DNA of 64,000 bases from Micromonospora coriariae (GCF_900091455.1 NZ_LT607412.1:4340001-4404000), one strand, 5' to 3'. Counted from the stretch's first letter, positions 18,412 through 27,875 are shown. Notes: generated from the letters alone by a model not told the origin. A program made the numbers and translations.

Positions 18412-18492
18412 GTCAAGATCGTGCTCGAACGTGGATGTAGTGGTGTCCGACACGATCGAGGCCACTAGATCCAGGATCGAGCGCGATCTTGA
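18412..18492. repeat. Nested inverted repeat, family C
   Basis: Outer arms 18412-18427 (TCAAGATCGTGCTCGA) and 18477-18492 pair at 15 of 16 positions, with one G-T. Inside them GGATGTAGTGG pairs with CCACTAGATCC at 10 of 11. The whole 81 bp can fold as one long hairpin. Its left end lies 14 bases after the family A element. Its right end fuses to the PadR remnant, whose reading frame runs into it. Confidence 0.85.
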
Positions 18493-18529
18493 AGCGGGGC
18501 GGGGCGGGGCGGGGCTGGGGGACGCCCCG

Positions 18530-18670
18530 GCGGTAGTAGCGGCGCAGTCGGCCGTCCACCACTTCTTCCCGGTCGACCTCGACAAGGCCGGCGGCGACCA
18601 GTCGGTCGAGCGCCCCGTAGAGCGTCCCAGGGCGTGGCGACACGCGGTTTTCAGAGAGAGGGGTTTCCAC
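18530..18670 (-). pseudogene. PadR-family regulator remnant
   Basis: On the minus strand a frame from GTG 18670 reads RPGTLYGALDRLVAAGL followed by VEVDREEVVDGRLRRYY, the recognition helix and wing of a PadR repressor. The first helices are missing; the frame starts at SENRVSPRPG. After RRYYR the frame runs into Pro/Arg-rich nonsense encoded by the family C inverted repeat, so the C-terminus is lost. Upstream, the 12-bp palindrome TCGATATATCGA (18675-18686) and a second GGTATATCGGG half-site look like a surviving PadR operator. The gene is judged dead, probably broken by the repeat. It is about 90 bases from glnA1. Confidence 0.75.
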
Positions 18671-18674
18671 CGCC

Positions 18675-18702
18675 TCGATATATCGACAGCGAAGGTATAT
18701 CG
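18675..18702. promoter_or_regulatory. PadR-type operator relic
   Basis: The perfect palindrome TCGATATATCGA (18675-18686) is followed by GGTATATCG. Such TATATCG repeats commonly precede actinobacterial padR genes and serve autorepression. Here the gene behind it is degraded. The site is strikingly AT-rich for this genome. Confidence 0.55.
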
Positions 18703-18720
18703 GGGGACGTTATAAAGCGG

Positions 18721-18756
18721 CCGGGGCCGGCTCCGCGACAGCGGAGCCGGCCCCGG
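18721..18756. terminator. Terminator downstream of glnA1
   Basis: A perfect 16-bp stem (18721-18736 with 18741-18756) closes on the loop GACA. It lies 37 bases past the glnA1 stop codon on the minus strand. There is no T run. Confidence 0.88.
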
Positions 18757-18793
18757 CCGGTGATCGAGTGACTGCTCAGCAGTCGTAGGCTGC

Positions 18794-20218
18794 TCAACAG
18801 TCGTAATACATGGCGAATTCGTGCGGGGTCGGGCGCAGGCGCACCGGGTCGACCTCGTTGGCCCGCTTCCAGTCGACCCAGGTGGAGATCAGGTCGGGGG
18901 TGAAGACCCCGCCGTCGAGCAGATAGTCGTGGTCGGCCTCCAGCGAGTCGAGCACGGCCGGCAGCGAGCCCGGCACCTGCTTGACGTCGCCCCATTCCTC
19001 GGGCGGGAGGTCGTAGAGGTCCTTGTCGATCGGCGTGGGTGGTTCGATCTTGCTCTTGATGCCGTCGAGGCCGGCCATCATCATGGCCGAGAAGGCGAGG
19101 TAGACGTTGGCCGACGGGTCCGGGACGCGGAACTCGACGCGCTTGGCCTTCGGGTTCGCGCCGGTGACGGGGATGCGGGTGCAGGCGGAGCGGTTGCGCT
19201 GGGAGTAGACCAGGTTGACCGGCGCTTCGAAGCCGGGCACGAGGCGCCGGTACGAGTTGACTGTCGGGTTGGTGAAGGCCAGCAGCGACGGCGCGTGGTG
19301 CAGCAGGCCGCCGATGTACCAGCGGGCGGTGTCGGACAGGCCGGCGTAGCCGGTCTCGTCGTAGAACAGTGGTTCGCCGTTGAGCCAGAGGCTCTGGTGG
19401 GTGTGCATGCCCGAGCCGTTGTCACCGAACAGGGGCTTGGGCATGAACGTGGCGGTCTTGCCGTTGGCCCAGGCTTCGTTCTTGACGATGTACTTGAAGA
19501 GTTGGAGTTGGTCGGCGGCGTGCAGCAGGGTGGAGAACCGGTAGTTGATCTCGGATTGGCCGGCGGTGCCGACCTCGTGGTGCGAGCGTTCCACGGTGAA
19601 GCCGGAGTCGACGAGGCGGCGCACGATCGCATCGCGCAGGTCGGCGTAGTGGTCGACCGGGGGGACGGGGAAGTAGCCGCCCTTGTAGGCGGTCTTGTAG
19701 CCGCGGTTGCCGCCGGGCTCTTCGCGGCCGGTGTTCCAGGCGCCCTCGACCGAGTCGATGTAGTAGAACGACTGGTGCGCGGAGGTTTCGTGGCGGATGG
19801 AGTCGAAGATGTAGAACTCGGCTTCGGCGCCGAAGTAGGCGGTGTCGGCGATGCCGCTGGCGGCGAGGTACGCCTCGGCCTTCTTCGCGACGTTGCGGGG
19901 GTCGCGGGTGTAGGCCTCGCGGGTGAACGGGTCGTGGATGAAGAAGTTCAACGCGAGGGTCTTCTGCGCCCGGAACGGGTCGATGAACGCGGTGGCGACG
20001 TCCGGGAGCAGGAGCATGTCCGACTCGTGGATCGCCTGGAAACCGCGGATCGATGAGCCGTCGAACGCGAGGCCGTCGGTGAACAGATCGTCGTTGACGG
20101 ACTCGACCGGCAGGTTGAAGTGCTGCATCACACCGGGCAGGTCACAGAAACGAACGTCGACGAACTTCACGTCCTCGTTCTTGAGGTACCGCAGCAGTTC
20201 CTCGGAATTGGCGAACAC
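18794..20218 (-). CDS. glnA: Type I glutamine synthetase GlnA1
   Basis: This is the main ammonia-assimilating enzyme, a dodecamer in the cytosol. The 474-residue protein begins [20 protein letters not shown] and carries [59 protein letters not shown] and [12 protein letters not shown]. Tyr402 in [10 protein letters not shown] is the GlnE adenylylation site. GTG 20218 is preceded by AGGAGG four bases away, so the longer GTG start at 20239 is rejected. A GlnR box and a TAGCGT -10 box upstream fit nitrogen-limited activation. A strong terminator follows. It diverges from the RDD gene, as I recall for the mycobacterial locus. Confidence 0.97.
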   Translation of the reverse strand: MFANSEELLRYLKNEDVKFVDVRFCDLPGVMQHFNLPVESVNDDLFTDGLAFDGSSIRGFQAIHESDMLLLPDVATAFIDPFRAQKTLALNFFIHDPFTREAYTRDPRNVAKKAEAYLAASGIADTAYFGAEAEFYIFDSIRHETSAHQSFYYIDSVEGAWNTGREEPGGNRGYKTAYKGGYFPVPPVDHYADLRDAIVRRLVDSGFTVERSHHEVGTAGQSEINYRFSTLLHAADQLQLFKYIVKNEAWANGKTATFMPKPLFGDNGSGMHTHQSLWLNGEPLFYDETGYAGLSDTARWYIGGLLHHAPSLLAFTNPTVNSYRRLVPGFEAPVNLVYSQRNRSACTRIPVTGANPKAKRVEFRVPDPSANVYLAFSAMMMAGLDGIKSKIEPPTPIDKDLYDLPPEEWGDVKQVPGSLPAVLDSLEADHDYLLDGGVFTPDLISTWVDWKRANEVDPVRLRPTPHEFAMYYDC

Positions 20219-20260
20219 ACGTCCTCCTGGCACGTCCACGGGGTGGCTAGGCTTCTGGCG

Positions 20261-20314
20261 ACGCTATGGCCAGGGGGTTGCCCGGCCGTGTCCCCGGTGT
20301 TTCTGCCGTGTTAC
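20261..20314 (-). promoter_or_regulatory. glnA1 promoter with GlnR box
   Basis: On the minus strand GTAAC-ACGGCA-GAAAC (20314 down to 20299) is a full match to the GlnR a-site/b-site pair GTNAC-N6-GAAAC. Six bases on comes a weaker GGACA-like half-site. A TAGCGT -10 box lies at 20266-20261, which puts the GlnR site near position -52, where an activator works. A second possible -10, TACAAT, is farther up at 20391-20386. An 8-bp hairpin (20324-20331/20335-20342) lies between. GlnR control of glnA is known in Streptomyces and mycobacteria. Confidence 0.75.
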
Positions 20315-20478
20315 GTCCCTCGCGGAGCGTCAGCGACGCTCCTCTACCGCTCCCGGTCCGCCGCGAGCCGCGTACCACGTACACCATTGTAATGACGTTT
20401 GATGCCATTGGCCGGATTTAGCGAGCGCGGTGGCAGCACCCGGAAGCCCCGATCGCGACACGGATACCCTTGACCGCT

Positions 20479-20877
20479 GTGACCAACCCGCAGGCCCCGG
20501 CAGCGCCGGCCACCGATCCCACCTTCACCCCACCGAGCCTGGGTCGGCGGTTCGGGGCGCTGATCATCGACTGGGTGCTGTGCCTGCTGGTGGCCAACAT
20601 CTTCGCCGACCCGGTGCGCGACGGCTGGGCCCCCGTGCTGGTGCTGATCCTGCTGTACGGCTTCTTCCTCGGCCTGTTCGCCCAGACGCCGGGCATGTAC
20701 ATCACGAAGGTCCGCTGCGTGAACTGGCACGACGGCGGCCGGATCGGGCTGCTCCGTGGGCTGCTCCGGGGTCTGCTGCTGGCCCTCGTCGTCCCCGCGC
20801 TGATCATGGACGAGCACCGTCGCGGCCTGCACGACCGGCTCACCGACGCCGTCATCGTCGACGCGCCCCGCCGCTGA
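20479..20877 (+). CDS. RDD-family membrane protein
   Basis: The 132-residue protein has a Pro/Ala-rich N-terminus and then the RDD domain. LGRRFGALIIDWVLCLLVAN holds the conserved Arg-Asp pattern, FFLGLFAQTPGMYITKVR the second block, and RRGLHDRLTDAVIV the third. There are three membrane helices. Its role is unknown; the family includes proposed transport or osmotic proteins. GTG 20479 is preferred because TACCCT (20465-20470) lies eight bases upstream, as in a leaderless gene; a TTG at 20470 would overlap that box. It is the counterpart, by position, of mycobacterial Rv2219A. Confidence 0.85.
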   Translation: MTNPQAPAAPATDPTFTPPSLGRRFGALIIDWVLCLLVANIFADPVRDGWAPVLVLILLYGFFLGLFAQTPGMYITKVRCVNWHDGGRIGLLRGLLRGLLLALVVPALIMDEHRRGLHDRLTDAVIVDAPRR

Positions 20878-20892
20878 CCACCCCCCGCAACG

Positions 20893-20928
20893 CGGAAGAG
20901 CCGGGCCCGTAGGGCTCCGGCTCTTCCG
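20893..20928. terminator. Bidirectional terminator between RDD and DUF4191 genes
   Basis: A 12-bp perfect stem, CGGAAGAGCCGG (20893-20904) with its complement (20917-20928), lies between two convergent genes. Inside it a GCCC/GGGC pair extends the fold. Confidence 0.8.
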
Positions 20929-20942
20929 GGGGTACGCCAGGG

Positions 20943-21629
20943 TCAGCGCCGCGACTGGCGGAACGAGCCGCCCGGCGGCCGCATGTTCTTCGGGATCGCG
21001 CCCTTGGGCATCTGCGGCCGGGCCGTCAGCGCCTTGAGTCGCTTGTCCAGCGAGTTGACGTCCTTGCCGCTGAGCGCCCGGGGCAGCCGCAGCAGCGTGG
21101 TCCGCAGCTTGCGGATCGGCAGCTCGCCCTCCTCCTGCCCGATCACGTAGTCGTGCAGCGGGGCGGAGCCGATCACCTTGGCCAACCGCCGCTTCTCCTG
21201 CCCGAGCAGGCCGCGTACCCGCTGCGGGTTGCCCTCGGCCAGCAGGATCACGCCGGGCCGGCCGATCACCAGGTGGACCATGTCCATCTGGGTGGTGGAG
21301 CTGACGGCCGGGGTCACCCGCCAGTCGCCGCGCATGTTCTCCATGATCTGCGCCGCCGCGCCGGGCTGCCCCTCGGCGGCGTTCATCATCGCCTTGTTGG
21401 ACCGCAGGTTCAGCACGATCAGCACCGCGAGCAGGGCGAACAGGATGCCCAGCGGCAGCCAGATCCAGCTCCAGAGGATGACCGCGACCACGGTGAGGGC
21501 GAGCGGGAGGAGCACCGCGGCGGCGACCAGCGGCGCGAACCACCGGTCCTGCTTGGCGGTGAACTGGAACACCATCCCGATCTGCTTCAGCCGCTGGCCG
21601 AACGAGACCTTCTCCTGGGGCTTTGCCAT
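20943..21629 (-). CDS. DUF4191 membrane protein
   Basis: The 228-residue protein starts MAKPQEKVSFGQRLKQIGMV, has two adjacent membrane helices (about residues 33-75) and a long basic cytosolic C-terminus with MVHLVIGRPGVILLAEG and PIRKLRTTLLRLPRALSGKD. This is the DUF4191 family (M. tuberculosis Rv2219 type), which in actinobacteria nearly always lies beside lipA and glnA. Its biochemical role is unknown. The ATG at 21629 is clear. The conserved position makes a link to lipoate or glutamine metabolism tempting but unproven. Confidence 0.85.
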   Translation of the reverse strand: MAKPQEKVSFGQRLKQIGMVFQFTAKQDRWFAPLVAAAVLLPLALTVVAVILWSWIWLPLGILFALLAVLIVLNLRSNKAMMNAAEGQPGAAAQIMENMRGDWRVTPAVSSTTQMDMVHLVIGRPGVILLAEGNPQRVRGLLGQEKRRLAKVIGSAPLHDYVIGQEEGELPIRKLRTTLLRLPRALSGKDVNSLDKRLKALTARPQMPKGAIPKNMRPPGGSFRQSRR

Positions 21630-21836
21630 GCCGCAGAGTCTAGTGGGCGCCGCCCGCCCCGTTGATCCGCGTCCGGGTGCCGGCCGGCTGAGTACCTTAC
21701 GTCGCCGTACGCCCCCGCGGCCGGCGGGTAAGGAGGGTGGCGCCGGAGAAGATCCGGCAGTGTGCCCATGCCCGGATGGGGCCTTCGCGCGAAGAGTCAT
21801 CAACAGCAAGATGACGACGCCACGAAGGAGCCCGAG

Positions 21837-22007
21837 ATGTTCGGCAACGACGCAGACTTCCTGCTCACCCTGCACCACAGCCACGCCGCCGAGCTGCGCG
21901 CCGAGGCGGCGACGGAACGGCTCGCCCGTTCGCTGTCGCGCCCCGCCAGGCGCACCTGGCTGGGCCGGCGCCAGCAGATCCGGCGCACCGGCGACGACCA
22001 CCGGTGA
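21837..22007 (+). CDS. Small conserved protein (56 aa)
   Basis: A short gene encodes [20 protein letters not shown] then a basic Arg-rich helical tail ([17 protein letters not shown]). The ATG at 21837 has a strong ribosome site, GAAGGAGCCCGAG. The stop overlaps a GTG (GTGA at 22004-22007) that can start the LuxR-type gene, so the two may be coupled. It has no signal peptide or membrane helix. The function is unknown; the basic tail could bind nucleic acid or a partner. Confidence 0.65.
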   Translation: MFGNDADFLLTLHHSHAAELRAEAATERLARSLSRPARRTWLGRRQQIRRTGDDHR

Positions 22008-25000
22008 CCGCGACCGCCCTGCCCGCCGCCGCGCCCACCCCGCCGCCGTCCCCGCCGCTCGGTCACCAGCCGATCGGCGGGGACGGCGTTCGGGCCCGTC
22101 GTGGCATGCTCGACCCCGTGACCGTACGTGCCGCCAGCTCCGTCCTCGTCGGCCGCCAGCGCGAGATCGCCGCGCTGCGGGCCGCGCTAGCCCGGGCCCG
22201 GGCCGGGGAACCCAGCACCGTGCTGGTCGGTGGCGAGGCGGGCGTCGGCAAGACCCGGCTGCTGGAGGAGTTCGCGGGCTCGGCCACCGACGCCGGCGCG
22301 CGGGTGCTCGTCGGGCAGTGCCTGGAGCTGGGCGAGGCCGGCCTGCCGTTCGCGCCGTTCGCCGCCGCCCTGCGCGCGGTGCTGCGCGCCGACGGCGCCG
22401 AGGTCTTCGCCGGATACGAGGCGGAGTTCGCCCGGCTCCTGCCGGAGCTGGGCCGGGTGTCCGCCGCGCTGGCCGCGCCGGCCGCCGCGCCGCTCACCGA
22501 CGCGCCGCGCGGCTACCTGTTCGACCTGGTCGCCGAGCTGTTCCAACGGCTCGCCGACGTCCGGCCGCTGGTGCTGGTGATCGAGGACCTGCACTGGGCC
22601 GACCGTTCCACCCGTGACCTGATCGGTTTCCTGGTCCGGGCCGCCCGGCCGGGCCGACTGCTGCTGGTCAGCACCTACCGCACCGACGAGCTGCAGCGCG
22701 GGCATCCGCTGCGCCCGTTCCTGGCCGAGCTGGACCGGGCCCGCGGCGTCGAGCGGGTCGAGCTGGGCCGGCTGGACCGCGACGGCACCGCCGCGATCCT
22801 CGCCGACCTCCTCGGCGCCGAGCCGCATCCCCGCGCCATCGACGACATCCACAAGCGCACCCAGGGCAATCCGTTCTTCATCGAGGAGCTGACCGTCGCG
22901 GGCGACCCGATCGGCTGCGCCGCGCTACCCGAGACGCTGCGCGACCTGCTGCTGGCCCGGGTGGACCGGCTGCCCGAGCCCGCCCAGCGGGTGCTGCGGA
23001 TCGCCGCCGCCGGCGGCACCCGCTTCGCCCACCACCTGCTCGCCGAGGTGGCCGGGCTGCCCGAGGCCGAGCTGGAGGACGCGCTGCGCGCCGCCGTCGC
23101 CGCCCAGCTGGTCGTGGCTCGTGACGGCGACTACGAGTTCCGGCACGCGCTGGTCCGCGAGGCCGTGCACGACGAACTGCTGCCCGGCGAGCACGCCCGG
23201 CTGCACGCCCGGTTCGCCGCCGCGATCGAGGCCCAGCCGCACCTGGTCGCCGAAGGGCGGGCCCCGGCCGAGATCGCCCATCACTGGTACGCCGCGAACG
23301 ACCACCCCCGGGCCCTGGTCACCGCACGGGCCGCCGCCTGCGCCGCCGCCGACCGGTACGCCTACGCCGAGCAGCGCCGCCTGCTGGAACGGGTGCTGGA
23401 GCTGTGGGAACTCGTGCCCGACGCCGCCGACCGGCTCGGCATGGACCACCTGGCGCTGCTGGAGCAGACGCTGAACGCCGCGGTCACGGCGGGCGACTTC
23501 AGCCGCGCGATCACCCTGACCAGGGCCGGGCTGGCCGAGGTGGACGCCGAGGCCGCGCCCCTGCGCGCCGCCCGCCTGCTGGCCCAGCGGGGCCGCCTGC
23601 TGGCCCTGCTCGGCAAGAGCGACGGCAGCAGCGAGCTGGGTGAGGCGTACCGGCTGGCGGCGGGCGGCCCGGCCGGCGTGGAGCGGGTACAGCTGCTCGC
23701 CGACATCGCCGCCCACCTGGTCAAGATCGACTCGCGGCAGGCGGCCCGGGTGGCCACCGAGGCCGTCGCGGACGCCGAGGCCCTCGGCGAGTACGTGGCC
23801 CTGCTGCCCACGCGGATCGCCCTGCTCTGCCACGGCGACCGGGACCTGGAGCAGGGGCTTGCGGAGCTGCACGAGGCCGAGTCGGCCGCCCGCGCCGCCG
23901 GGGACGCGCCGGCCCTGGTGAACGCCATGGTGTACCGATCGGACGTGCTCTGCGAGCTGGGCCGCTACGCCGAGTCCGCGCAGGCGGCCGAGGCCGGCGT
24001 CGCCGAGGCGCGGCGGGTGGGGATCAGCCGTTCCACAGGCGCGTACCTGCTGAGCAACCGGGCCGAGGCGCTGATCGCGCTGGGCCGGTGGGATGAGGCG
24101 GAGGCGGTGTGCGCGGAGGCCGCCCGGATCGATCTGTCCGGCGTCACCGGGGTGCACTGGCTCCAGTTGGGCGCCGGCCTGCGGCTGGCCCGCGCCCACC
24201 CGGGCGCCGACGAGCTGGTCGACCGGGCGCTGGCCTTCCTCGGCCGGCCCTACCTGCGGCCGAGTCACCGGCTGCCCCTGCACGAGCTGGGGATCGAGTC
24301 GGCGCTGGCCGCCGACGACAAGGTCGAGGCGATCCGGGCGGCCCGCGTCGCGCTGGCCGATCAGAGCCTGCCGCAGCTGCCCCGCGAGGGTTGGCCGGTG
24401 CTCAGCGCGGTCGCGCGTACCGCCGCCCGGGTGGGGGACCGGGAGTTGGCCGCCACCGTCGCGGCGCTCGCCGCCGACCTGCCCGCGCGGCACCCGGCCG
24501 CGCGGGCGCACGCCGCCCAGGTCACCGCCCTGCTCGCGACCGCCGGGCGAGCGCTGCCGGCCTGGCGTGCGGCGGTGGACGCGTGGCGCGCCGACGGGCA
24601 GCCGTATCCGCTGGGCCGGGCGTTGCTGGCGCTGGCCGAGGCGGCCGCCGCCGCGGGAGAGCGGGACGAGGTGGCGGCCGCGGTCACCGAGGCCACCGAG
24701 ATCGCCCGGCGGCTGGGCGCGACGCCGCTGGCCGAGGCGGCCGCCACCCTGGCCCGCCGGGTCGGCCTGCGCGGGGCGGGCCAGGCGGGGCCCGGCGCCG
24801 ACCTGCTGACCTCGCGGGAACGGGAGGTGCTGCGGCTGGTCGCCGAGGGGCACAGCAACAGCCGGATCGCCGAGCAGCTGTTCATCTCGCCGAAGACGGC
24901 AAGCGTCCACGTGTCCCGGATCATCGCCAAGCTCGGCGTGACCAACCGGGGGGAGGCCGCCGCCCTGGCCCACCGCCTCGGTCTGCTCGCCGAGACCGCC

Positions 25001-25012
25001 GCACCCCGCTGA
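22004..25012 (+). CDS. LAL-type (large ATP-binding) LuxR-family transcriptional regulator
   Basis: The 1002-residue protein has an N-terminal STAND-type AAA ATPase: [18 protein letters not shown], Walker [16 protein letters not shown] and Walker [17 protein letters not shown] long Ala/Leu-rich helical (TPR-like) middle region follows. The C-terminal LuxR helix-turn-helix has [18 protein letters not shown] and [20 protein letters not shown]. Such regulators control antibiotic clusters or sugar use on binding ATP and an effector. The first 35 residues from GTG 22004 are Pro-rich and may be untranslated; GTG 22118, just before the conserved [12 protein letters not shown], is a good alternative. 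The target is unknown. Confidence 0.9.
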   Translation: MTATALPAAAPTPPPSPPLGHQPIGGDGVRARRGMLDPVTVRAASSVLVGRQREIAALRAALARARAGEPSTVLVGGEAGVGKTRLLEEFAGSATDAGARVLVGQCLELGEAGLPFAPFAAALRAVLRADGAEVFAGYEAEFARLLPELGRVSAALAAPAAAPLTDAPRGYLFDLVAELFQRLADVRPLVLVIEDLHWADRSTRDLIGFLVRAARPGRLLLVSTYRTDELQRGHPLRPFLAELDRARGVERVELGRLDRDGTAAILADLLGAEPHPRAIDDIHKRTQGNPFFIEELTVAGDPIGCAALPETLRDLLLARVDRLPEPAQRVLRIAAAGGTRFAHHLLAEVAGLPEAELEDALRAAVAAQLVVARDGDYEFRHALVREAVHDELLPGEHARLHARFAAAIEAQPHLVAEGRAPAEIAHHWYAANDHPRALVTARAAACAAADRYAYAEQRRLLERVLELWELVPDAADRLGMDHLALLEQTLNAAVTAGDFSRAITLTRAGLAEVDAEAAPLRAARLLAQRGRLLALLGKSDGSSELGEAYRLAAGGPAGVERVQLLADIAAHLVKIDSRQAARVATEAVADAEALGEYVALLPTRIALLCHGDRDLEQGLAELHEAESAARAAGDAPALVNAMVYRSDVLCELGRYAESAQAAEAGVAEARRVGISRSTGAYLLSNRAEALIALGRWDEAEAVCAEAARIDLSGVTGVHWLQLGAGLRLARAHPGADELVDRALAFLGRPYLRPSHRLPLHELGIESALAADDKVEAIRAARVALADQSLPQLPREGWPVLSAVARTAARVGDRELAATVAALAADLPARHPAARAHAAQVTALLATAGRALPAWRAAVDAWRADGQPYPLGRALLALAEAAAAAGERDEVAAAVTEATEIARRLGATPLAEAAATLARRVGLRGAGQAGPGADLLTSREREVLRLVAEGHSNSRIAEQLFISPKTASVHVSRIIAKLGVTNRGEAAALAHRLGLLAETAAPR

Positions 25013-25035
25013 CGGGCGGGCCGGTCAGCCCGTCC

Positions 25036-26613
25036 TCAGGTGCGCGGCAGATAGATCCGCCAGCCGTCGAGGGTGACCAGTTCCAGGCTGTCCGGGGCGG
25101 CGCGCAGCCGGTCGTCGAGGCGGGCCGCCATCGGCGACCCGGTCGGCGCGACCCAGGCCGGCGCCGTCGCACGCTCCACCTCCAGCCGGTACGCGGGGTA
25201 GCGGTCGAGGCCGGGGCGCAGCCTGTCGTCGACGACCGCGCAGACCACCTCCTCCGCGCTGGCGAAGGTGAGCCGGTTGCAGGTCCAGTAGCCGCCGTGC
25301 ACCTGCCGTACGCCGAGATGGCGCAGCGTGGTCACCAGCTCGGCGTGCCGGGCCTCGACGGCCCGGGTCGCCGGGGCGGTCTGCGCCACCCGCCAGGTGG
25401 CGTGGGCGGTGGTGCCCACCGTGGCGGCGAGCACGGCCAGCGCGACCGGTCGGGCGACGGTCCGGCCGCCCCCGTTCCGGGCCACCGTCCACACCGGCCA
25501 GAGCAGCGCCGGCGTGGAGATGAGCAGGCAGGACAGGTAGCGGGAACTCTCCACCGGGGTGAGCCCGGCGGCGCTGCTCACTGTGTACGCGCCGAGAGTG
25601 GCCGCCGCGGCCAGAACGAGGCCCAGCCGCATCGCCGCCGCGGCCCGGGGCGACGGACCAGCGGTGGGCGACCGGCGCAGCACCCGCCAGGCGGTCCCGG
25701 CGGCGACGGCCAGCAGCACCGGCAGAACGAGCGCCCACCACAGCTGCCAGGTGGCGCACCGCCCCGGCGCGCAGAAGCCCATGCCCAGCGGTGGGCCGAG
25801 CAGCAGCCCGCCGTGCAGCCGGTCCGTCCAGCCCGTGGTGGCGTCCGCGCCGCTGGCGGCGAGCATCGCGTGCAGTGGGATCCGCTTGGTCAGCAGGCTG
25901 TGCGCCAGCAGGGGGGCCGCGCCCAGCACGGTGGCCGCCCCGAGCAGCACGCCGGCCGCTCCGCGAAGTTCCCGGCGGCAGAACGCGACCAGCACCGCGC
26001 CGGTGGCGAGGACGTACGCCAGCACCAGCGGGTCGACCCAGAGCATGAGGCCGGCCAGGAAGCCCCACAGCGCCCAGCGCACCGGCCGCCGACCCGGCCG
26101 TCCGGTGGCCAGATCCAGGGCCAGCAGGGCGAGCGCCACCCCCGCCGCGTTCATCTCGGGATAGCCGCCGCCGGCGATCAGCTGGTTCTTGACCACCCGA
26201 TCGGAGCCGAGGGCGAGCAGCGCCACCACCAGCAGCCCGAACCAGCGGTCCCCGGTCAGCCGCAGGGTCAGCCGCCAGGCCAGCAGCAGGAACACCGCGT
26301 ACAGCGCCAGTGTCGGCAGGCGCAGGCCGAGCAGTGATGGCCCGCCGGTCAGGGCGAACACGGGTGCGGCCAGATACGCCTCCAGCGTGCCCATGTACTG
26401 CTGGCCGTAGAACCAGACCGGGAAGCCCTCACCCCGGGCGATGTGCAGCGCGGCCAACCCCATGGTGGCCTCGTCGCTGTTGGTCGGCGGCGCGGCGTGG
26501 CCCAGCAGACCCAGGCGATAGCCGACACCCGCGACGACGGCGGGCACGGTGAGGATTTCGGGCAGCCGCGACCGCCGGACGGGTGGCGATACCCGCTGCA
26601 CAGACACCAACAC
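25036..26613 (-). CDS. GT-C family (GT39/ArnT-like) membrane glycosyltransferase
   Basis: The 525-residue protein has about 11-12 membrane helices. The first periplasmic loop is PPTNSDEATMGLAALHIARG, where the adjacent acidic pair matches the GT-C catalytic motif of PMT/ArnT-type enzymes, and FPVWFYGQQYMGTLEAYLAA follows. A small C-terminal soluble domain contains HGGYWTCNRLTFAS. It would move a sugar from a polyprenyl carrier to an envelope acceptor. The start is unclear: GTG 26613, TTG 26610, GTG 26607 and GTG 26601 are in frame and no ribosome site is evident. It converges with the LAL regulator. Confidence 0.8.
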   Translation of the reverse strand: MLVSVQRVSPPVRRSRLPEILTVPAVVAGVGYRLGLLGHAAPPTNSDEATMGLAALHIARGEGFPVWFYGQQYMGTLEAYLAAPVFALTGGPSLLGLRLPTLALYAVFLLLAWRLTLRLTGDRWFGLLVVALLALGSDRVVKNQLIAGGGYPEMNAAGVALALLALDLATGRPGRRPVRWALWGFLAGLMLWVDPLVLAYVLATGAVLVAFCRRELRGAAGVLLGAATVLGAAPLLAHSLLTKRIPLHAMLAASGADATTGWTDRLHGGLLLGPPLGMGFCAPGRCATWQLWWALVLPVLLAVAAGTAWRVLRRSPTAGPSPRAAAAMRLGLVLAAAATLGAYTVSSAAGLTPVESSRYLSCLLISTPALLWPVWTVARNGGGRTVARPVALAVLAATVGTTAHATWRVAQTAPATRAVEARHAELVTTLRHLGVRQVHGGYWTCNRLTFASAEEVVCAVVDDRLRPGLDRYPAYRLEVERATAPAWVAPTGSPMAARLDDRLRAAPDSLELVTLDGWRIYLPRT

Positions 26614-26639
26614 CTGTACATAACGGGCGAAGCGGGCAA

Positions 26640-26657
26640 TTGGCGCGCAAGCGCCAA
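26640..26657. terminator. Possible terminator hairpin after lipA
   Basis: TTGGCGC (26640-26646) pairs with GCGCCAA (26651-26657) across the loop GCAA. On the minus strand it lies 86 bases past lipA and 27 bases before the glycosyltransferase start. It could end lipA or sit in the next leader. Confidence 0.4.
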
Positions 26658-26742
26658 CGTCCGGCGGCAGCCGTCAGCCGATCGGGGCACCCCAGGTGTC
26701 GGCGCTCCCCGACGCGACGTGCGGCGGCGCCGTCGGTGCGGG

Positions 26743-27738
26743 TTAGCCGGCGGTGCCGACCGGTGCGGCGGCGCGGGCGTCGAGAGCCTGGCGGTAGAGC
26801 CGGCCGGCGCGGTACGACGAGCGCACCAGCGGCCCGCTCATCACCCCGGCGAAGCCGATCTCCTCGGCCTCCTCGCGCAGCTCCACGAACTCCTCCGGCT
26901 TGACCCATCGGGTCACCGGGTGGTGCCGGGGCGAGGGGCGCAGGTACTGCGTGATGGTGATCAGCTCACAGCCGGCCTCGTGCAGGTCGCGCAGCGCCTG
27001 CGAGACCTCGGCCCGCTCCTCGCCCATGCCCAGGATCAGGTTGCTCTTGGTGACCAGGCCGTCGGCGCGGGCCTTACGGATCACGTCCAGCGAGCGGTCG
27101 TAGCGGAACGCGGGGCGGATCCGCTTGAAGATGCGCGGCACCGTCTCCACGTTGTGCGCCAGCACCTCCGGGCGGGAGCCGAAGACCTCGGCCAGCTGCT
27201 CGGGGACGGCGTTGAAGTCCGGGATCAGCAGCTCGACGCCGCAGCCCGGCTGGAGGGCGTGGATCTGCCGCACGGTCTCGGCGTACAGCCACGCGCCGCC
27301 GTCGGGCAGGTCGTCACGGGCGACGCCGGTGATGGTGGCGTAGCGCAGCCCCATGGACACCACCGACTCGGCGACCCGGCGGGGCTCGTCGGCGTCGAAC
27401 TCGGCCGGCTTGCCGGTGTCGATCTGGCAGAAGTCGCAGCGCCGGGTGCACTGGTCGCCGCCGATCAGGAAGGTGGCCTCGCGGTCTTCCCAACACTCGT
27501 AGATGTTGGGGCAGCCGGCCTCCTGGCAGACGGTGTGCAGCCCCTCGCGCGAGACGAGCCCGCGCAGCTGGGTGTACTCCGGGCCCATCTTGGCCTTGAC
27601 CTTGATCCATGGCGGCTTGCGCTCGATCGGCGTCTCGGCGTTGCGCGCCTCGATCCGCAGCAGACGCCGCCCCTCGGGGGCGGCCGTTGCGGTGCGCGCT
27701 GCCTGGCCGGTCGTCGGCGCGGAGTGCTCGATCGTCAC
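26743..27738 (-). CDS. lipA: Lipoyl synthase (radical SAM)
   Basis: LipA inserts two sulfurs into protein-bound octanoyl groups, completing the lipoyl cofactor. The 331-residue protein has both iron-sulfur motifs: [13 protein letters not shown], which binds the sacrificial auxiliary cluster, and CTRRCDFCQ (CX3CX2C), which binds the S-adenosylmethionine cluster. The C-terminal RSSY serine that ligates the auxiliary cluster is present (LVRSSYRAG). GTG 27738 has no ribosome site but has TAGGCT seven bases upstream, so the message is probably leaderless. The same box precedes lipB at the same distance. The AspRS gene with its T-box separates lipA from lipB. Confidence 0.97.
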   Translation of the reverse strand: MTIEHSAPTTGQAARTATAAPEGRRLLRIEARNAETPIERKPPWIKVKAKMGPEYTQLRGLVSREGLHTVCQEAGCPNIYECWEDREATFLIGGDQCTRRCDFCQIDTGKPAEFDADEPRRVAESVVSMGLRYATITGVARDDLPDGGAWLYAETVRQIHALQPGCGVELLIPDFNAVPEQLAEVFGSRPEVLAHNVETVPRIFKRIRPAFRYDRSLDVIRKARADGLVTKSNLILGMGEERAEVSQALRDLHEAGCELITITQYLRPSPRHHPVTRWVKPEEFVELREEAEEIGFAGVMSGPLVRSSYRAGRLYRQALDARAAAPVGTAG

Positions 27739-27745
27739 GAAAACG

Positions 27746-27751
27746 AGCCTA
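27746..27751 (-). promoter_or_regulatory. lipA -10 box (leaderless)
   Basis: TAGGCT on the minus strand lies seven bases before GTG 27738, which places the transcript start at or next to the start codon. It is identical to the box at lipB (30262-30267). Confidence 0.6.
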
Positions 27752-27875
27752 CGCCCGACGGCCGCCGTCTATGTGCGTCGGGCGACCGGCGTCACGCCGC
27801 GGATGTTGTGACGCCGGACACCAGCGGCTCGAAATTGGCGTCACAGCCACGGGGATCGGGTGTTACCGTCACCGC

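Noticed and set aside
18651..18995. 114-codon frame overlapping the 3' end of glnA1
   Set aside because: It is out of frame with glnA1, runs through the terminator and the operator relic, and has no protein-like features.
25009..25034. Hairpin GACGGGC/GCCCGTC between the LAL regulator and the glycosyltransferase as a terminator
   Set aside because: The stem is only seven pairs and competes with an equally good GCTGAC/GTCAGC pairing, so I could not support it as a feature.
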